64,000 bases of DNA from Macrocystis pyrifera (taxonomy: Eukaryota; Sar; Phaeophyceae; Laminariales; Laminariaceae): NCBI GenBank assembly GCA_031763025.1, contig JASSKH010000016.1:2604001-2668000 (forward strand), given 5' to 3'. Of this stretch, positions 12,501 through 27,500 are shown piece by piece (within the stretch, counting starts at the first letter, position 1; each line of letters starts with the position of its first letter). The notes under the pieces were generated by a model that ran no database searches, was not told the DNA's origin, and saw only the letters and a program-made list of their open reading frames with translations. Position numbers and translations under genes: made by a program.

Positions 12501-15500
12501 ACGAATTTACGTTCTCGAGGCTTCAGAACGGAAATTCGTAACAAAACAAACTGACGACTACGGCAGGTATCGGCCGTGAGAAACAGGAACCCACGGGCTG
12601 CTGAGGGAAGGACCGGGTCGGTGTGTCCGAACCGCAAGTGCAGTGCAAGAAGCCGTACGACGCTGTCGCAAGCTGCAGTGTGACACGTACACTGCTGCAA
12701 GTTATTCCAAGACGGGAGATAATACCTCTTCCACTAGTATTTAGGTCACTAGGTACCTCGGGCCCAAATTGGTGAACGCCTTTCGACCACCCGGGATAGC
12801 ACCAAGGTTTTTCCGAGAGATGCGTCGTTGGTTCGGTCGTTAGAAGCAACGCACTCGTACGACAATTTTCCAGGGCTGTTCTAACCTCACGAGCCGGGTC
12901 GGTGGTCGGGCAAAGGTGACCCGACCCGACCGAACCCGACCCGGCCCGACCCATGAGACTTTGAAAACCTCTTGACCCGACCCGATTATACCCGTGAGAT
13001 TTCCAAACAATTCTGGCCCGACGCGCGGCTGAGGTAATGACCCGTGAAAAATCCTGGTGCTTTCCTGCTTTCTCGGTGGCTGAGTGACTGCAATAGTACG
13101 CTGCAGGGCTTTCGTTTCGGCGTTCGGAACCCTCATGTTTCGTACGACACAACACCTATACCTGAAGTTGCCAGCTATGAGCAATGGTTATTAATAGGCG
13201 AATGAGCTGTGTAAGCACTGCAGGGGGGGGGGGGGGGGGGGGGGGGTCTAACCGCACCGTACCATGTTGAAACGGATTGGCCTACTCCAGGGTCGCACAA
13301 CATCAGTCGCTCGTGTTTTTAACAACATCAGTAGCGCATGATGAAGGCTCACACAAACCTCCCCAATGTGATCAAGCACGGTCGAACCCCCACGTCAGGA
13401 AAAGCAGGTTACAACCCTTTCACTGCTTGCGAACATTTTCCCACACTAATTTCATGTGTTTTTAGCTTGAACACCACTTGGGGCGTAGCTCTAAAGGGGT
13501 AAAATGGCCGCTTGCTCCGTCATCGCATTGCTGCCTTCTTGAAAACACAAACTGCGGTCACGTCGGCCCTCTCACCCGCGTCCTCAGCCAGTTTGGCCAA
13601 AAGGAGGGCGGCATCGGTCGCCTTGCCGGCCATTCGGTACACCTCCACGGCTTGAAGAGGGTCTCCTTTCTGCAGGAGCTGGCTCGTGTGCCTCGCGATT
13701 AGCGCCTCGATTTGCGGGAAGTCGTGCTTTTCCGCAAGGTCTACAGCCCTGGAAACGAATAGGAGAAATGAGGAATATTATCGAGGTACCAAAACATATG
13801 GTTTCTGTGCGTACGGAACAAGTAGGCCAATCGGATCAACGCAGGCTATTTTGTAGGAGCTGACCTTGCGAGCGTGGCACGCGACGGGGCAGGGCCAGCG
13901 CTGCAGGTTCAAGGCGGGGTCAATAATAGTTTCACACGGCCAGTGGCTGGTTGACGAGGTACCTTATTCGAAATGGCAGTGAAATGACAGAAAGCACCCA
14001 AATACCTTCTAGCAAGCGGGGAAAGGGCCTCGGCGCCAACCGCGACCCGGTCGTAGGTCAAGACGGGAAGCCCTCGCAAGAGCTGGACGTGCCGTTGTAG
14101 TATTAGGCGGGAACCCATTAATAATAATACCTATTACTGGGGTCCATAGTAAACAGGACCTACGGTACACACAAAACCTATACATTTACATATTTTTACT
14201 ACCAAGATTTGGTCCTATTTACTATGTCCCCCGTAGTACTACGGGGGACCATAGTAAATAGGACCTACTGTGCACTAAAAAAAGTATATTTTTTCCATAG
14301 TTTTACTATTACGGGGGTCCATAGTTAACAGGACCTATGGTGTACATAAAAACCTATAATATTTGCCTATTTTTACTAACAAATTTGGTCCCGTTAACTA
14401 TGGACCCCCGTAGGAACAATACTGGGTTCTATTTACTATGGTCCCCGGTAATAGTATTGCAGAACCAATAATGGTGTGCAGACATAGGGGAGTACGTGGT
14501 GCTCTGCGTTCATCGTGGTTTTGCCCCCGTAGTATTGACAGTGTGGATAGTGTGGCAAGGAGGAGTTGATCGTCTGTCTCTCCAGCCTGTCCGACTATCA
14601 GCCTGCGTGTTCGAATATCAGGTACGACATCGCTCCACAAGTACGCAAAGCTCGTTTTGGTGGTCGACGGCGACGACGACGATCAGGAACACTTATCTCT
14701 CTTACGACTATTCGCAGCGAAAGCGTAACCTCGCCTCACAACACGCTATAAAAGCGCTGAAAGCGCCATATACACATGTGGCAACGCTGGCTAGGCAAAC
14801 TAGCACGGTGACCGATATAAAACCTCGTCGCGGTCACATCAACCATGTCGGCGGAAAACTCACGACGCACGCTATGGTTAGGGTTTGCAATATTTTCTGA
14901 GGCTCCTCGCTCGAGCAAGCGTCGGATAGGCCACGATCTACTGTAACTCATACAAGTATCAACCTGCCGCTATGACATGTTATGCAGGAACTGTAGAGTA
15001 CACATCCAACCCAGAAAATTATGCGCTTCGCCATTCAGAATATACGGCTCCCACCCGGCAAGATGAGGCGAGAGAGCATGAACATCAGGAATGTTGTCCT
15101 CCCTGAATAGATCTAGATCATGTCAGCGGGCATCGGTGATCCGTCCCAGGTATGAAACAGTGTACGCTCAATCCGATAAACCACCCTACGGGCTACATAT
15201 TTAACGAGGCGATACTGCGAAACACGTATGGGGGTGTGAATCGATCGGGGAGTTCCTCGGTTGCGTAGCCCCGCCTTCTGCGCTGGGCCGCATTGTACAG
15301 GAATGGATCTTCCCGCTGACACGCCTATTGACCCCCCCCCCTACCGCACTGTACTGCACTGTACAGGCATGGTTCTCCCCGCCAACATGTGCATTGACCC
15401 CCTCTACCCTAGAGTGCAGACTCTACCGCGTCATACGGGCATGGCTCTGCCAACTGACATGTCCATATACCCCCCCCTACCGCACTGTATAGGCTCTACC

Positions 15501-18500
15501 ACATTGTACAGGCCTACCTCTCTCCGCTAACATGTCCGCATACCCCCCCCCCCTACCGCCCTGTAGAGATTCCACCACATTGTACAGGCATGCCTCTCTC
15601 CGCTAACATTTCCTTACGGAGTTCATGACATCGTGGCGCTTTTGACATGCGTGAACAAATTAAAACATTGCTGCAGGGTGCGCATTTCGCCGCAAAAACA
15701 CCCTGGCGTGAAAAGCAGTAAATGTATCGCGAATACATTCTTGCGATTTTCACGCGAACCGGCGGTGCTGTGCGCAAATTCGGAACTACGTGTGCGTGAA
15801 ATCATTTCGCTGTCTATTGAAGGGCCTGCAGTATGTTGAGTCAAACCCAGCGGCGTTAGAACCCAGTCTTCACCAGTTTTTTTTTTTTTGCGGAGGTTGT
15901 CTCACACAGCCTTCTATCGGGTAAGACCGTTGCGCACCGTACGCTAACTAGCATGGCCGCATCCAGTCCAAAACCCACGATGTATTGACGCAATCTGTGC
16001 AGGAGCGCTCTACGAGTGCAACAAAACACCTATGCCGCGGCAAACCAATCCAGACCAAGGACGGCGCTCTGCGTATTTCGCATAGGCTGCACTCTACCGT
16101 ACAACACCAACGTAACCCGCCCCCCTCCGACGATGTTCGAAGCTGATTCTCACTCTCTCGAGACAATGGTACACACGCCGAGCAGCGAAGCGTCTGTGGA
16201 AAGATACCCTCGAGGTGTTTCCGAAGCGGCTATATACAATGGTTGTGGGCGCCCCCCTCTGGCCCTGGGGAAACTCGGCTCCGAAATTCGCCCAAGGGAG
16301 GGTGTGCTGTCTTACAGCTCTCTTGGGACTCCAGCGGGGATAGTGGCAGATGAAAAGTGTCGATCAAAACGGCGAACACCGTGATATCGGAGCATGGTAC
16401 AAACTGGTGCTTGGGTTACAACCGTTGAATGCGACGAGTGGTGCGGCACAGGCACAGCATGATCCTGCCCCTATATAGCCTTACTGCTGGGAGCTCCCGC
16501 TGCTCTTATGTAGACGGTTGGTCACACCAGTGGTCCTTACCTGGTATGTTGTTTGGTCGATATGTTCAACGCTGAAACGGATTAACTGATATTCGGTACT
16601 CGTACATCGGACGAAGGAATGCATCTTGCACGCATTTCTTACGCGTATTTTACGTAGTCAGATGGTCTGGAACCACAGTAGACGTTTTTTTTTTTGCGGG
16701 ATAGATCATGTTGGGTGTGTATTGTTCCTCGGAAACGTAGAGACAAAACGAGTTTGACACGGGCCCTGTTGGGCCTTTACCCTAGGCAACATCGTCTATA
16801 CACGCAGCGCGTAGTTTTTGTCACTAGGCATGCATCGTGTAAACACGGTAATCCATGCATCGCTTGAATTTTCGTTTCACAGACATGGGAGACACAAACA
16901 AATACTCTTCGGCCGTCCATTCTACTCAGGCGCCAGGCGTATCGAAGAGACATGTATCGCGCACCGAGAAAGTCCGTCGAGGGCAGCGTGCGCTCATACC
17001 TTCCCCAGTGGTTGAGTCGGACGCACGCGTCGATCGCCCCCTTCGGGTCCCCCAGCCTCAGCAAGGCCCGCACCGCGTCCTCTCCCAGCCCGACAGACTC
17101 GAACATGGTCCCAAGGTTGGCTAGTTCGGCTGACCCATGGGGCAGCACGTCCAGCAGGTCTCTGAGGCCGGAATACTCTTCTAATCTACACAATGGCGGC
17201 AACGACAAACAAAAAACGGTATTGGGGGGGACTTGGAGCGCTTTATTGGCGTTGAGGAGGGGGGTGCGGGGGGGGTGCTCATTGACATGCATGGCCGTAG
17301 TCAAATGGATGTAGAGGGGGACTTAGAGAGCTTCGTTAGAGTTGGGGGGCAGGGGAGCTTAGACTGCTTCGGTAGCGTTGGGGGGGAGGGGGTGTACTCA
17401 ATAGGAGAGATGTACCCGATCTCATGCATGGCCGTAGTCGTATGACCATAGACCCTCGCATGCCTACAATGCTGGGACGGAGCATGTTGGGTTTTCACCG
17501 ACCAGGCAGACATTGCTTGCACCAAGCGCGAAGCGCCGTGAGGTGTTGGGCGAGTCGGAAGCATACAGTGCCACGGTTGCGTTGGGGGGGGGCTTAGAGG
17601 CGTTCGTCAGGGTCGGGGGCTCAATAATACTTCCGCCGGCGTTGGCCCGAAGGGTCGCTCAAGAAAGCGTGGGGCTTGCGGCTTTGCTGGCGCCTACCTA
17701 ATCTGCAAGTGAAGAACAGTTTTGATGGTTTCGGGGGGTGACGACTCGAGGGGGTGCTTAACCCTTGCAACACTGCAACCGCGTTTTTCGGGACGAACTG
17801 CTTTGAATTCGAGTGGCTTGTCCCCAAAACGGGACCGCAGTCATAAAAAAGTCAAACCTTACCACAAAGTACGGAAAAAAGTGTCCCCCGCTAACTCCAA
17901 GCCGTATGTCCCAGAAAACACGGTTGCTGCTCTTACGGGATTGAAAGTGCGGGGCTTGCGAGTGCCGACGCCTTTCCGTCGCGGGGAGCGAATGGCGGAT
18001 TGCTGCCATGGCTTCAATGTGACACCGTACTAGACGGGCTCCTATCGAAACCGCACCGACCCTGAAAGCAGGTGCTGCGTCGTAGGGGGCGTACAGTACG
18101 GCGCATGGTTACGCGCTCTTTCTTCGATATTGTGGAACTGTTGCCCGCCACGACCAATAATATGGCGAGCAAGGATCGTCAAAGCGATTGCCAGGTAAGA
18201 TGTGGTGCAGCAATAGGCTATGGTACATAACACCTCGTCGTTGATCGGGCAATGGACACATATTTAACGAAGAATTTACATACTGGGGGGGGAGGGGGCG
18301 ATACTAGGAATGTGGCGGATTTGTTCTTTTGCTCCCAAGAACTCATGCATATATGCATGCGTGCGTCGCCCCCCCAAGCTGTCTAAACCTTGAGTTGTTC
18401 GGTCTTCCTGTGACTGATGGGTGGTATCGATTGGATAGGATGGCGTGGTAGGCTTACACGTAGTCAAGCCGATGCACAATGCCACCGACCTATAGTAACA

Positions 18501-21500
18501 CTCTGCCATCATCTCCAGGTCCTTGGCCTGCTTGAAAAACGGCACGGCCTTGCCCCACTTGCCCCTCTCGGTGTAGTAGGCGCCAACCTTGCCCCACGCT
18601 GCGGAGAGCTGCGCGTCGTCGCCTCCGCCTTGCTTCAGCAACTGAATCACAGCAGCAGTGTAGGGATAGGATAAAAAAAAAACGGGCGCAATCAGCAGCA
18701 GCAGGCTGGATGTACGTACTACTGTACATAGCGTACTACTGTACATAGCGGTGCTGCATAATATGCTTCCTCCATACTGCTGCCAACATACAAGTATAGA
18801 AGTAGTAGTAAAATATATTTACATGTGCGTGACGTATTATCGGTGTATAGTTTTTGACGTACAAAATATGGCAGAATACTTCGCATGATTCCTTCATACT
18901 GCTGCATGACGTAATATAGCGGTGTAATATCGTTTTGACGCGTGCTGTGGTTCAATCGTGCTGATCCCGACAAAAACATGATATGAGGTCGTGAATCATC
19001 AAACAGCCACCGCAACATCATCGGAGTTTCGATCGGTGCTACTATAGCATGGTAGAATATTTCGCATAATTCCTTCGTCCTGCTGCATGACGTATTATAG
19101 CGGTGTATCGTTTTGACGTGCACTATGATTCAATCGTGTTGATTCCGACATAAACGTGATATGAGATCGTAAATCGCCAAACAGCCACCGCAACTTCATC
19201 GGAGCTTCGATCGATGCTATGATGTGTTATATATTGGCAACACATGTTTTTTTAAGCCCATACGTACGTACGTACCTGGCCACGACAGTCCAGGAGAGAA
19301 GGCGCGATGTTCGACCTGTGGGCAACTCACACCGTGGCTTGGCTTGACGGCTACTTAGTACACTATTACAGCTGGGTGGCAAAATAAGTCAACTATTACG
19401 GAGCAGCAATACCATCAGTAATCGCAACATAAGTTGACTATGATACGTAGTGGAAATAGAGGAGTGTGTCTGTTCTTTTGGGTTCATCGTGGGATATGAT
19501 TACTATCGCCCCGCGAAACAACTGACAACTATTACGGACGACCATAGCAAATAGGACCTACGGGGTACACAAAAACCTTCATATTTAGCTATTTTTTTTT
19601 ACAACATTTGGTCCTATTTACTGTGGTCCCCCGTAATAGAATACATACGCATCGAGCAACAAACGCGGCAGTCAAAAGCAAAGACGCAGGACTCCACAAA
19701 TTTCTGCAGAACCTGGCCATCTATTACCTGGTCGGCGTCTTAGGGTCGCGACTGTCGACGATTAGTTTTGGGGACAAACCGCTTGTAGTAGTGTGGGGAT
19801 AAAATGCAGCACTGAAAAGGTTCACGCGGTATGGGCGCTAAAACAACATGTACGAAGTTGTCTCAGACTACCCCGCTACCTTCCTGCACCACCCTGAACC
19901 AGTCTCCAAGCCTCGCTCTCCACCAAAAACTGGCAGCAACACGCTCTCCGTTTATACCCGCACAACCCTGAACAGAGTCACCAAGCCTCTCGCAACACAA
20001 AATAAACTTGCCAGCAGCATGTCTCTCCGTCGGTACCTGCACAACCCTGAACCAGTCGCCAAGCCTTTCTCTCAAAGAAATCGTCAGATCCCTCCGGTCT
20101 ATCTCTCGGAACATGTTCTCCGCTTCGTCGTGGCGATCGAAGTAGGTGCTTACTTCCGCCCGCCGCCGTATTCTGCCCAAAAGTACGGGAAAGGTAGGTA
20201 ACATCGCTGATATTCTGAAACGAAAAAGTTGCCGTAACACATCGTCGACACTTCAACCCGTATATGCTTTGGGATCACCGAGGCGATCAAGGGAGGCGTA
20301 AAACGTGAAACGTCACTGCTGATTTTCTGCGAAGCGGTGGGAGTGTTCGAGAGGGGGGGAATTGTCATGGCTGGTACTCTGAAAAAGCACTGGGAGTGTA
20401 TTGAGCCATTGCTGAGTTTTGCAAAGTGAAGAAGCGTCCGGGAGGGAAACAAGTATCATCGCTGCTATCATGCACAAAATACCGGAGTGGTCAAGGGCGG
20501 ACCTGGATCGTCGCGGGACAACGTGAGGGGGTTAAGAAAGACCAAAGAGCATGCGGTCTGCATCTACGCCATAGAATACGTGACGGGAGGTTGTGAAATA
20601 TCGAAAACCGTGCGTTCTGCCGGTGGAGGGTGGGGGGGTGTAGTCATTCGCTCATTTGTTGCTTGCAATGGTTATTTAACTGTCGACCACCCATCCCTTT
20701 CGAAGCGGGGGAAGGTGTCTTTGTTCTCTGCTTGATATGGGTTCCGGCGCCTCGAGCCGGTGTTGGCTTTGACCGTAACGCCATGGAATGGTATAGAGTC
20801 GTCCCTTTGACACATCAATTCGACACCGTATTTTGACCTCCGGAGGCAGATAAATCCCTAGCCATCTTTCATAGCACCCTATCGCAAGCAACGCGGTTCG
20901 AACTCCATACGTACTACTGTAGCCGCGGCAGCATCGTGGAATACTACTGCTGTAGAACACATCATTGCGCGCCATAGGCACATACAACTTGGTCAAACAG
21001 ACGCACTGCACACAAACTTTATACGTAGGGCACATGACACAAAGGGGTAGACTCCCCCAATATATATAATATATATATATATAAAACAATGCCCGCAAGA
21101 AAGAAGTTGCGTGGTGAGCTAACCCTTCGGAATTGCGCTGCGCAGAAACATATATACATATATATATATATATTATATATATCAGACCAGTTTCACGTGT
21201 TTTTTCCTCGAAACGGTAGTACGGCCCCGAAAGGGGCTGAGCATTACTTTTCACCGATTCGCCCGAGGATTTCATATGCATATATTATTCAACGAGGTCA
21301 GCGGTCGGGCAGCGCACCGATCGGGTATCCGGCGTTGTACGTGCGAGTGCCCAAGCAACGGCACCTGATTGCACCGCAGGGGGCAAGCGGCCGCCGAGGA
21401 CTGCGGAGGCTCGCATGCACAAGGAAGTACGGTTCAGCGTTGATTTGTTCCTGCCAATATCATCCGTATTGAGTACAACAAAACAGAGCCTCACTACATC

Positions 21501-24500
21501 AAGGAGCTGGCTGCCGCAGGGTGGCGTGAACGCTAGGCGCAGACGAGCAAGCAACGGTAGCACGGCGTTGAATGCATTGTCGCCTAAATCAGTCTCGTCG
21601 CAATCCCCACAAGGCTGATTGCTCGCTCCTTGCACACATGGCCAAATGGCCTGGTCTGTCTGGGGGGGGCTACAGTACCTGTTCGTATGAAGCACAGTTT
21701 TTCACCGGTCCGACGTGGCTCCCAAGTGCTCTACAGGCAATACCCACCGCAAGCTTCACCTGTCCGACATGGTGCCCAAGCGCTTCACAAGGCGGACACC
21801 TTGGAAGGCGTCCTTGCCACACAACACGAAAGCTTTTTCGGCCATGCCCAGGTCTAGCGCCTCCAGCGCCTGCTCTGCGAGAAGCTTCCAAAGCCTGCAA
21901 CATCAATATATATATGTGCCACGACAATACGCGTCATTTTTTTGTGAGAATTTTTGGGAAGTGTGAGGCGGTGACAAGAACGGAAAGCGCACGGTGATAG
22001 CCTCACACAGGAAAGAGCGATCTGGCCTCAAATCCGTTGTGGATGACTTGAAATCATGCCTCGAAGAAGTAGCATATCAAGAGCAGGTACCTGAGACACA
22101 CATGAACGCTGTGAACAAGGGCTGTGGAATAGGGGGCCTGTTTCGATCGAGCTGCGCGATGCATCAGCGGACTGCAGAACATCAAAGCGTGCACACCGCT
22201 TTTGAGCTTCTTCGTAAAGAAAACCGGCAATCACACGTCACGAAGGGCTCTACGCAGATATTCAAGTGTGGCCATAACCTAGGCTCTTCCCAGGTCATGA
22301 CTCGACCCGCGGGCCTGGCCTGGAAGAGTTTGAAACTATACGGGTTGGGTCGGGTCGGAGCGGGATAAGATATTTTCAGCCTCTCACCGGCCGGATCACC
22401 CGACCCGACCCGACCCGACCCGACCCGATCCGACCGGCCTGGCCTGACCCGCGAGGTTTGACCCGACGCGAGGAAAGCCCTCGATATAATAATGGCAATG
22501 GAACTTCGGGACTTCAGAAGTGGGGAGGATGGTTGATACCAAATGACGATTGTTAAGAAGCACGAAGCATGACAGCCCGGGCTGCTGGGGTAGGGGATAG
22601 GGGATGTGTCTGGATCTGCAAAAAAAAATGGAGCTGCACAGTGACTTAATACAGTGGTGTTGCACGGTCTTTCTGCAGTAAAGGCTTCACAACATCGGAT
22701 TCGTTGTGTGTGTTTATCGCTTCTGCAGACGTAGAGGGACTATTACGGGGGGGCATGTTCAATAGGGCCTGCGGTACACACAAAAACCTATGGACTGCGC
22801 TATTTTTACTAACAATACATGGTCCTATTTACGATAGCCCCCCGTAATAGCAGCAGCAGCAGCAACTACGAAGTAATGCTGAAAATAGAAACAACAAAAC
22901 AGCAGCAGCCCACACGAGGTCATGCAATTCCAATCGACACATTGTCGCATTAACGTCCAACGCTGGATTTGGCCATACTCGAAGCTGTTCGATCGATGAA
23001 ACATAGTTGGAACGAGAGGTTCAGTACGTAGCCACTGGTCAACTCGCTAAAATGCCTCGCCTGGGTTACTAATTCTAGCATTAGCATCATCTATTTAATA
23101 TATTTCGCGAATGGTAAATCAATTGTGTACGTACCTACAAACAAACGAATCTCAGAATATATCAGGTAGTCTACTACCTGGTAGTAAGATAGTACTCCCG
23201 TCGCCAGAAACCCGTGCAACAGGATGTATATATTGTAACTGTTATCAACTTGCGCGCGCTGGCAGACCCCATGCACGTCGGATGCTTCAGCAGACTGGAA
23301 AGGGGGGCCTGCAGTTTTACGTACCATCAAAATAGGAAGTTCGCATTTGCTGAAGAAATCGTTTTAAGAGTGCAAACTTCAAATGCTCGAAGTTTTACGT
23401 GTTTTGGCCCGATCCTGCGCGGTATTGACGACGAGCATGGTCCAGCTTCAAAGGCGAAGGTCCACACCAATTGGCGCCCCGCTTGACGCATTCACAACCC
23501 GTGTGAAAAACGCCCGAAACGAAAACTACTCCTATCGTGTCACGGCATTCGACGCGGGTCGACGAGAGCAGAAAGTACCGAACCTTCCATCGAGATCAAC
23601 ATACATGGCGCGTATACACTGCAGTGGGAAGGGGGGGAAGAGCCTACTATGCTACCGCGGATCTGATTTACGACCATTAGTAGGAGGGAGAGAGTTAAGA
23701 AGGGCGAAGAAGTTGGATGGTAAGAGAATAAAAAAATAAAAATCACCCACGTTCTCACGGAGTGTTCCCAGAGCTGTTCACACATCGAACAGATCAGATA
23801 GATCCCATAGATTGGATAGATCAGATATATCATGTAGATCGGAGAATTCACATATATCATATAGATCGGATAGAGCACACACAGTAGATCATACAGATCG
23901 GATAGATCAGATAGTTCAGATAGATCAAGTCCCTACCTGATGATCCAGATCGTGGAGGCCAGATATGTTTTTGCTCCATATGATCTAGCTCATGTTGCCG
24001 GGTGGAACCCGTATAATCTGAACGTGCTGGCACACAATTTTCTGGGGTCGGACATGAACTATACTCCACAACATTTCATGACGGCAGCTCTAGATTATCT
24101 ATAGATATATGGTGATTTGCCTGTTTATCGCCGTCTTTCATCGCGCTAAAAAGGCTTACCGCAGGTGGGGCTTCTTGGAGATGGAATGGTACGCTTCTTG
24201 CAGACCGTCTGTGGTCATCAGCTCCCGCGCTTCCACCAACGCACGTGTTTCGATGTCCACGACGACAGACCTGGAAACGATAAAAACGATTATTGATAGA
24301 CAGATGAATCCAAGGGTATATGCATCGCTCGTTTTCGTCACTGTGCTTCACTTCACTGAATGTTTTGCCTTTGATAGATCGAAGAACCGCGCCTAGCCAG
24401 TTCTTCAGGCTACAGTACGGGTCACCTAACAAAACAGGAAAGCTGGAGTCCAGACTAGGTTTTTTATCCAAGAATGGGTGCGTTCTACATCAACTTCAGC

Positions 24501-27500
24501 ATAAGGGCTCCCGAGTTTCTTATTGACAAGCGTATATCTTCAGCTTTTTTTCTAATTTTCTTGTTAGATGTCCTGCCCTGTACTGCTAGATCAGAAAGGC
24601 CGTAAATACGAACAGTTGATGGACCGATTCATCCAAGGCCATGTCGACGACGACACACCTGGAAAATGAAAGCGAGTAGTTGCTTGACCGATTAACCTCG
24701 AGAGCATACCAGTCCATCGTTTTCTCACCTGGCCATCACTAAAGGTTGCTGCTTGATGGGTCGAAAAACGCGCCAAGCGAGTTCCTCAAAACTGCTGATA
24801 AACCTCTCAACACCGTTTGTTCACTCCACACGCCGTGGTTCCGTGTCGACTACGGCAGATTACTTTTCAAAGAAAACCCCAAACGCCAAAAAAAAGCAGC
24901 TTGCTGCCCATTCGACCACCAACCACCCGTAGAATTATATGGTTTACTTACGTCAAGATCGACTGGGCGTGGGCGTACCACCGTACAACCTACGGAGGCT
25001 GGTTCGGGGATCGGCTACCTCAACCGTCCGAGGCCACATCCGTCGATGTTTGGTGCTGTCGCGGGCAGACACAACCCGTGGACCAGACCATCATACCCCC
25101 CGACACACCCCTAGCTGCACCAGCGACCTCGGCACAAAGCCTGCCGATTTCTGTGAGGGTGGTGTACTCATGTCGTGCATGGCCGTCGTATAGGACCGCA
25201 CTAATAGACCCTCGCATTCCTCCAACGGCGGGGACGGAACTCGTCCGGTTTTTTACCCCACCAAGCAGACATTGCTTCTATTTGCACCATGCGCGAAGCG
25301 CCGGGAGGTGGTAGGCGAGTGGCATAAAGGGTGAGGTAGCTGCATCCTTCTAAGAGCTGGTTGTGCGGCTGGCGGATTTTCTTGCAAGAAAGCGTGGAAA
25401 TAGTTGAAGATGCGGGGGGTATCTACATTTTCTTGCCCTGGGTTGGTTCCCAACACGGTTTGGACACCGACTACGATCGGAGTATGTAGCAACACTTTTT
25501 TGCCCTCGAAGCCAATATCTCTGATGACGGAGCTCCTACTCAACTGAGGATTCAGTCAACAAGGCACGCCGTATCCTGCTCGTGTTGGCACAAATACGGT
25601 TCGTTCACCGAAACCTACGCATGTCCATGGGATTGATTGTTCGTCGGGTTATTAAGCCGACATGTTTCTCCAAAGTCAGTTTTTTGGGGGTGGGGGCATG
25701 GAACCACTCAAGTGAGGTGGCCTCGAAAACTGTAAAAGGCACTATCCCCATATAAGGCAAACACGCCTCTATGACAAACTATCTATATCACCCACAACCC
25801 GACCTTGAGAAGAAACTTGCCCGCAACCCGATGAACCACCCCATATAACAATACCGCATCACCCGTGTGAAAAGATAGCACACGCCCCGGGATGATTTTG
25901 CCGCGAAGGATTTCTCCGAATCCAGGGGAGGCGAAGAAAACGAAAATGGTGGTGTATCCACTCAATTCGATGGAGAAGCGGGCTGTTTTCAAGGCGCCTC
26001 CCACTATCTTGGGCGCGTAATATGATCGCCGTAAAAATATTGAGACGGTAACCTCTAGTGGGCGAAGCTGGGCGCCGTGTGAGAGTACACCTATGTGATA
26101 CTTCAGGGTGCACCTGGCACAAACGACTGGAAGTGCTATCTACCGCGCATGCGCCTATCGTCCGCCGTGCTTGCTTGTCACCTGTCGGGGGATTCAGGCG
26201 CCGCCATGATGGTGTCGAGCAGCACATGTCGGGCCTCCAGCCCCTGCAGTCGGCACAGGTGCCCCGAGCATGGCACGGGCTCCTCCGCCTCTCCGCTGTT
26301 GAAAACCACCATCTTCGTCTTCTCCATCGATGCCAACTGCCGGGATGTTCGATCGCCATCGGAAAAGGGAGCAAAGCCACGGGAGGGTGATACCCGTGGT
26401 CTTAGCTCTGCACATGAATTCGAAGAATGTTTGTTTGCGCGACCCGACCGTGCGCTAGTCCAAACAAAATGTACCACTGCTGTAGTGAAAGTACCGTCCT
26501 ATCCGGGATACGAGCAGATCCCTCCTGTGGAGCTCAACCTTCCAGAAAAGATTGCCTCAGAAGACAAAACAACGCAACCTCTACCTTGTGAATGAGCCTT
26601 TTAGGGGATTAACGTGGTATCGAGTCTCGGGCATCAACACCTTAAGTGTCATGTGGTCAGTCTCTCCGCACCATGAAATGTTTCCCGTAGAATGTTTGTT
26701 AACCTTACCGATGGGGAACGCCACATACGCTGACTAAATCGTGGAATCAATGCCTTTGCAGGTATTTGCATCGATTTCAGTGGAATATCGTAAGTAGAAC
26801 CATCACGGTGTTGAGACATGGAGGAACAGGTGTTTTTGGGGTCCATCGTGGATTCTGATTGATATGCCCCCCCGAAATAGGTACGGTGTCATACACCACT
26901 CTGAACGGGAATGTAGTAAATGTTTGGGCCCTCACATGAGCACAAAACGGAACAAATTTTACTGGACAAGAGTGGTGCGTTGATCAGACCAAGTGCGCCG
27001 CCGGGCAAGTAAACGACAGGCCGACTCTACTGTAGTTATTTTTTTCTTCAATTCGGCGCACCACAAAAGAAACTCGCGACAAGAGGGAGGTTGCGGCAAG
27101 TTACTCCTGAACGCCCCTCAAGATTGGACGCCTGCCTCTCGACGACTGTGATTGGCGATCAACCCTCCTGCAAGATTTATTTTGTCAGGACGAGGGGCTA
27201 GACACAGTAGGGCCATGTATCGTGAAGGGTGACAATGTGACCACCGCTCCACATCGCATCACCGCAAAGTCACGGAGCGGTTTCGCATAGCTTCTGGACC
27301 CACCTGGTTGGGATCATCAGTCGCCCAGACAATATCCCATGCATCTCGTCTCTCCACGCTGGCCCAAGGCCCCGAGTCTACAGATTCCATTCCTTTCGAC
27401 GTGTCTCCGGCGGACTTCAACGTGGGACGCAGGATACGGCGGCGGAGGAAGGTAGCAAGAGGGAAACACGGGGGTAGGAGGGTGACCGTTTTTTTTTTAT

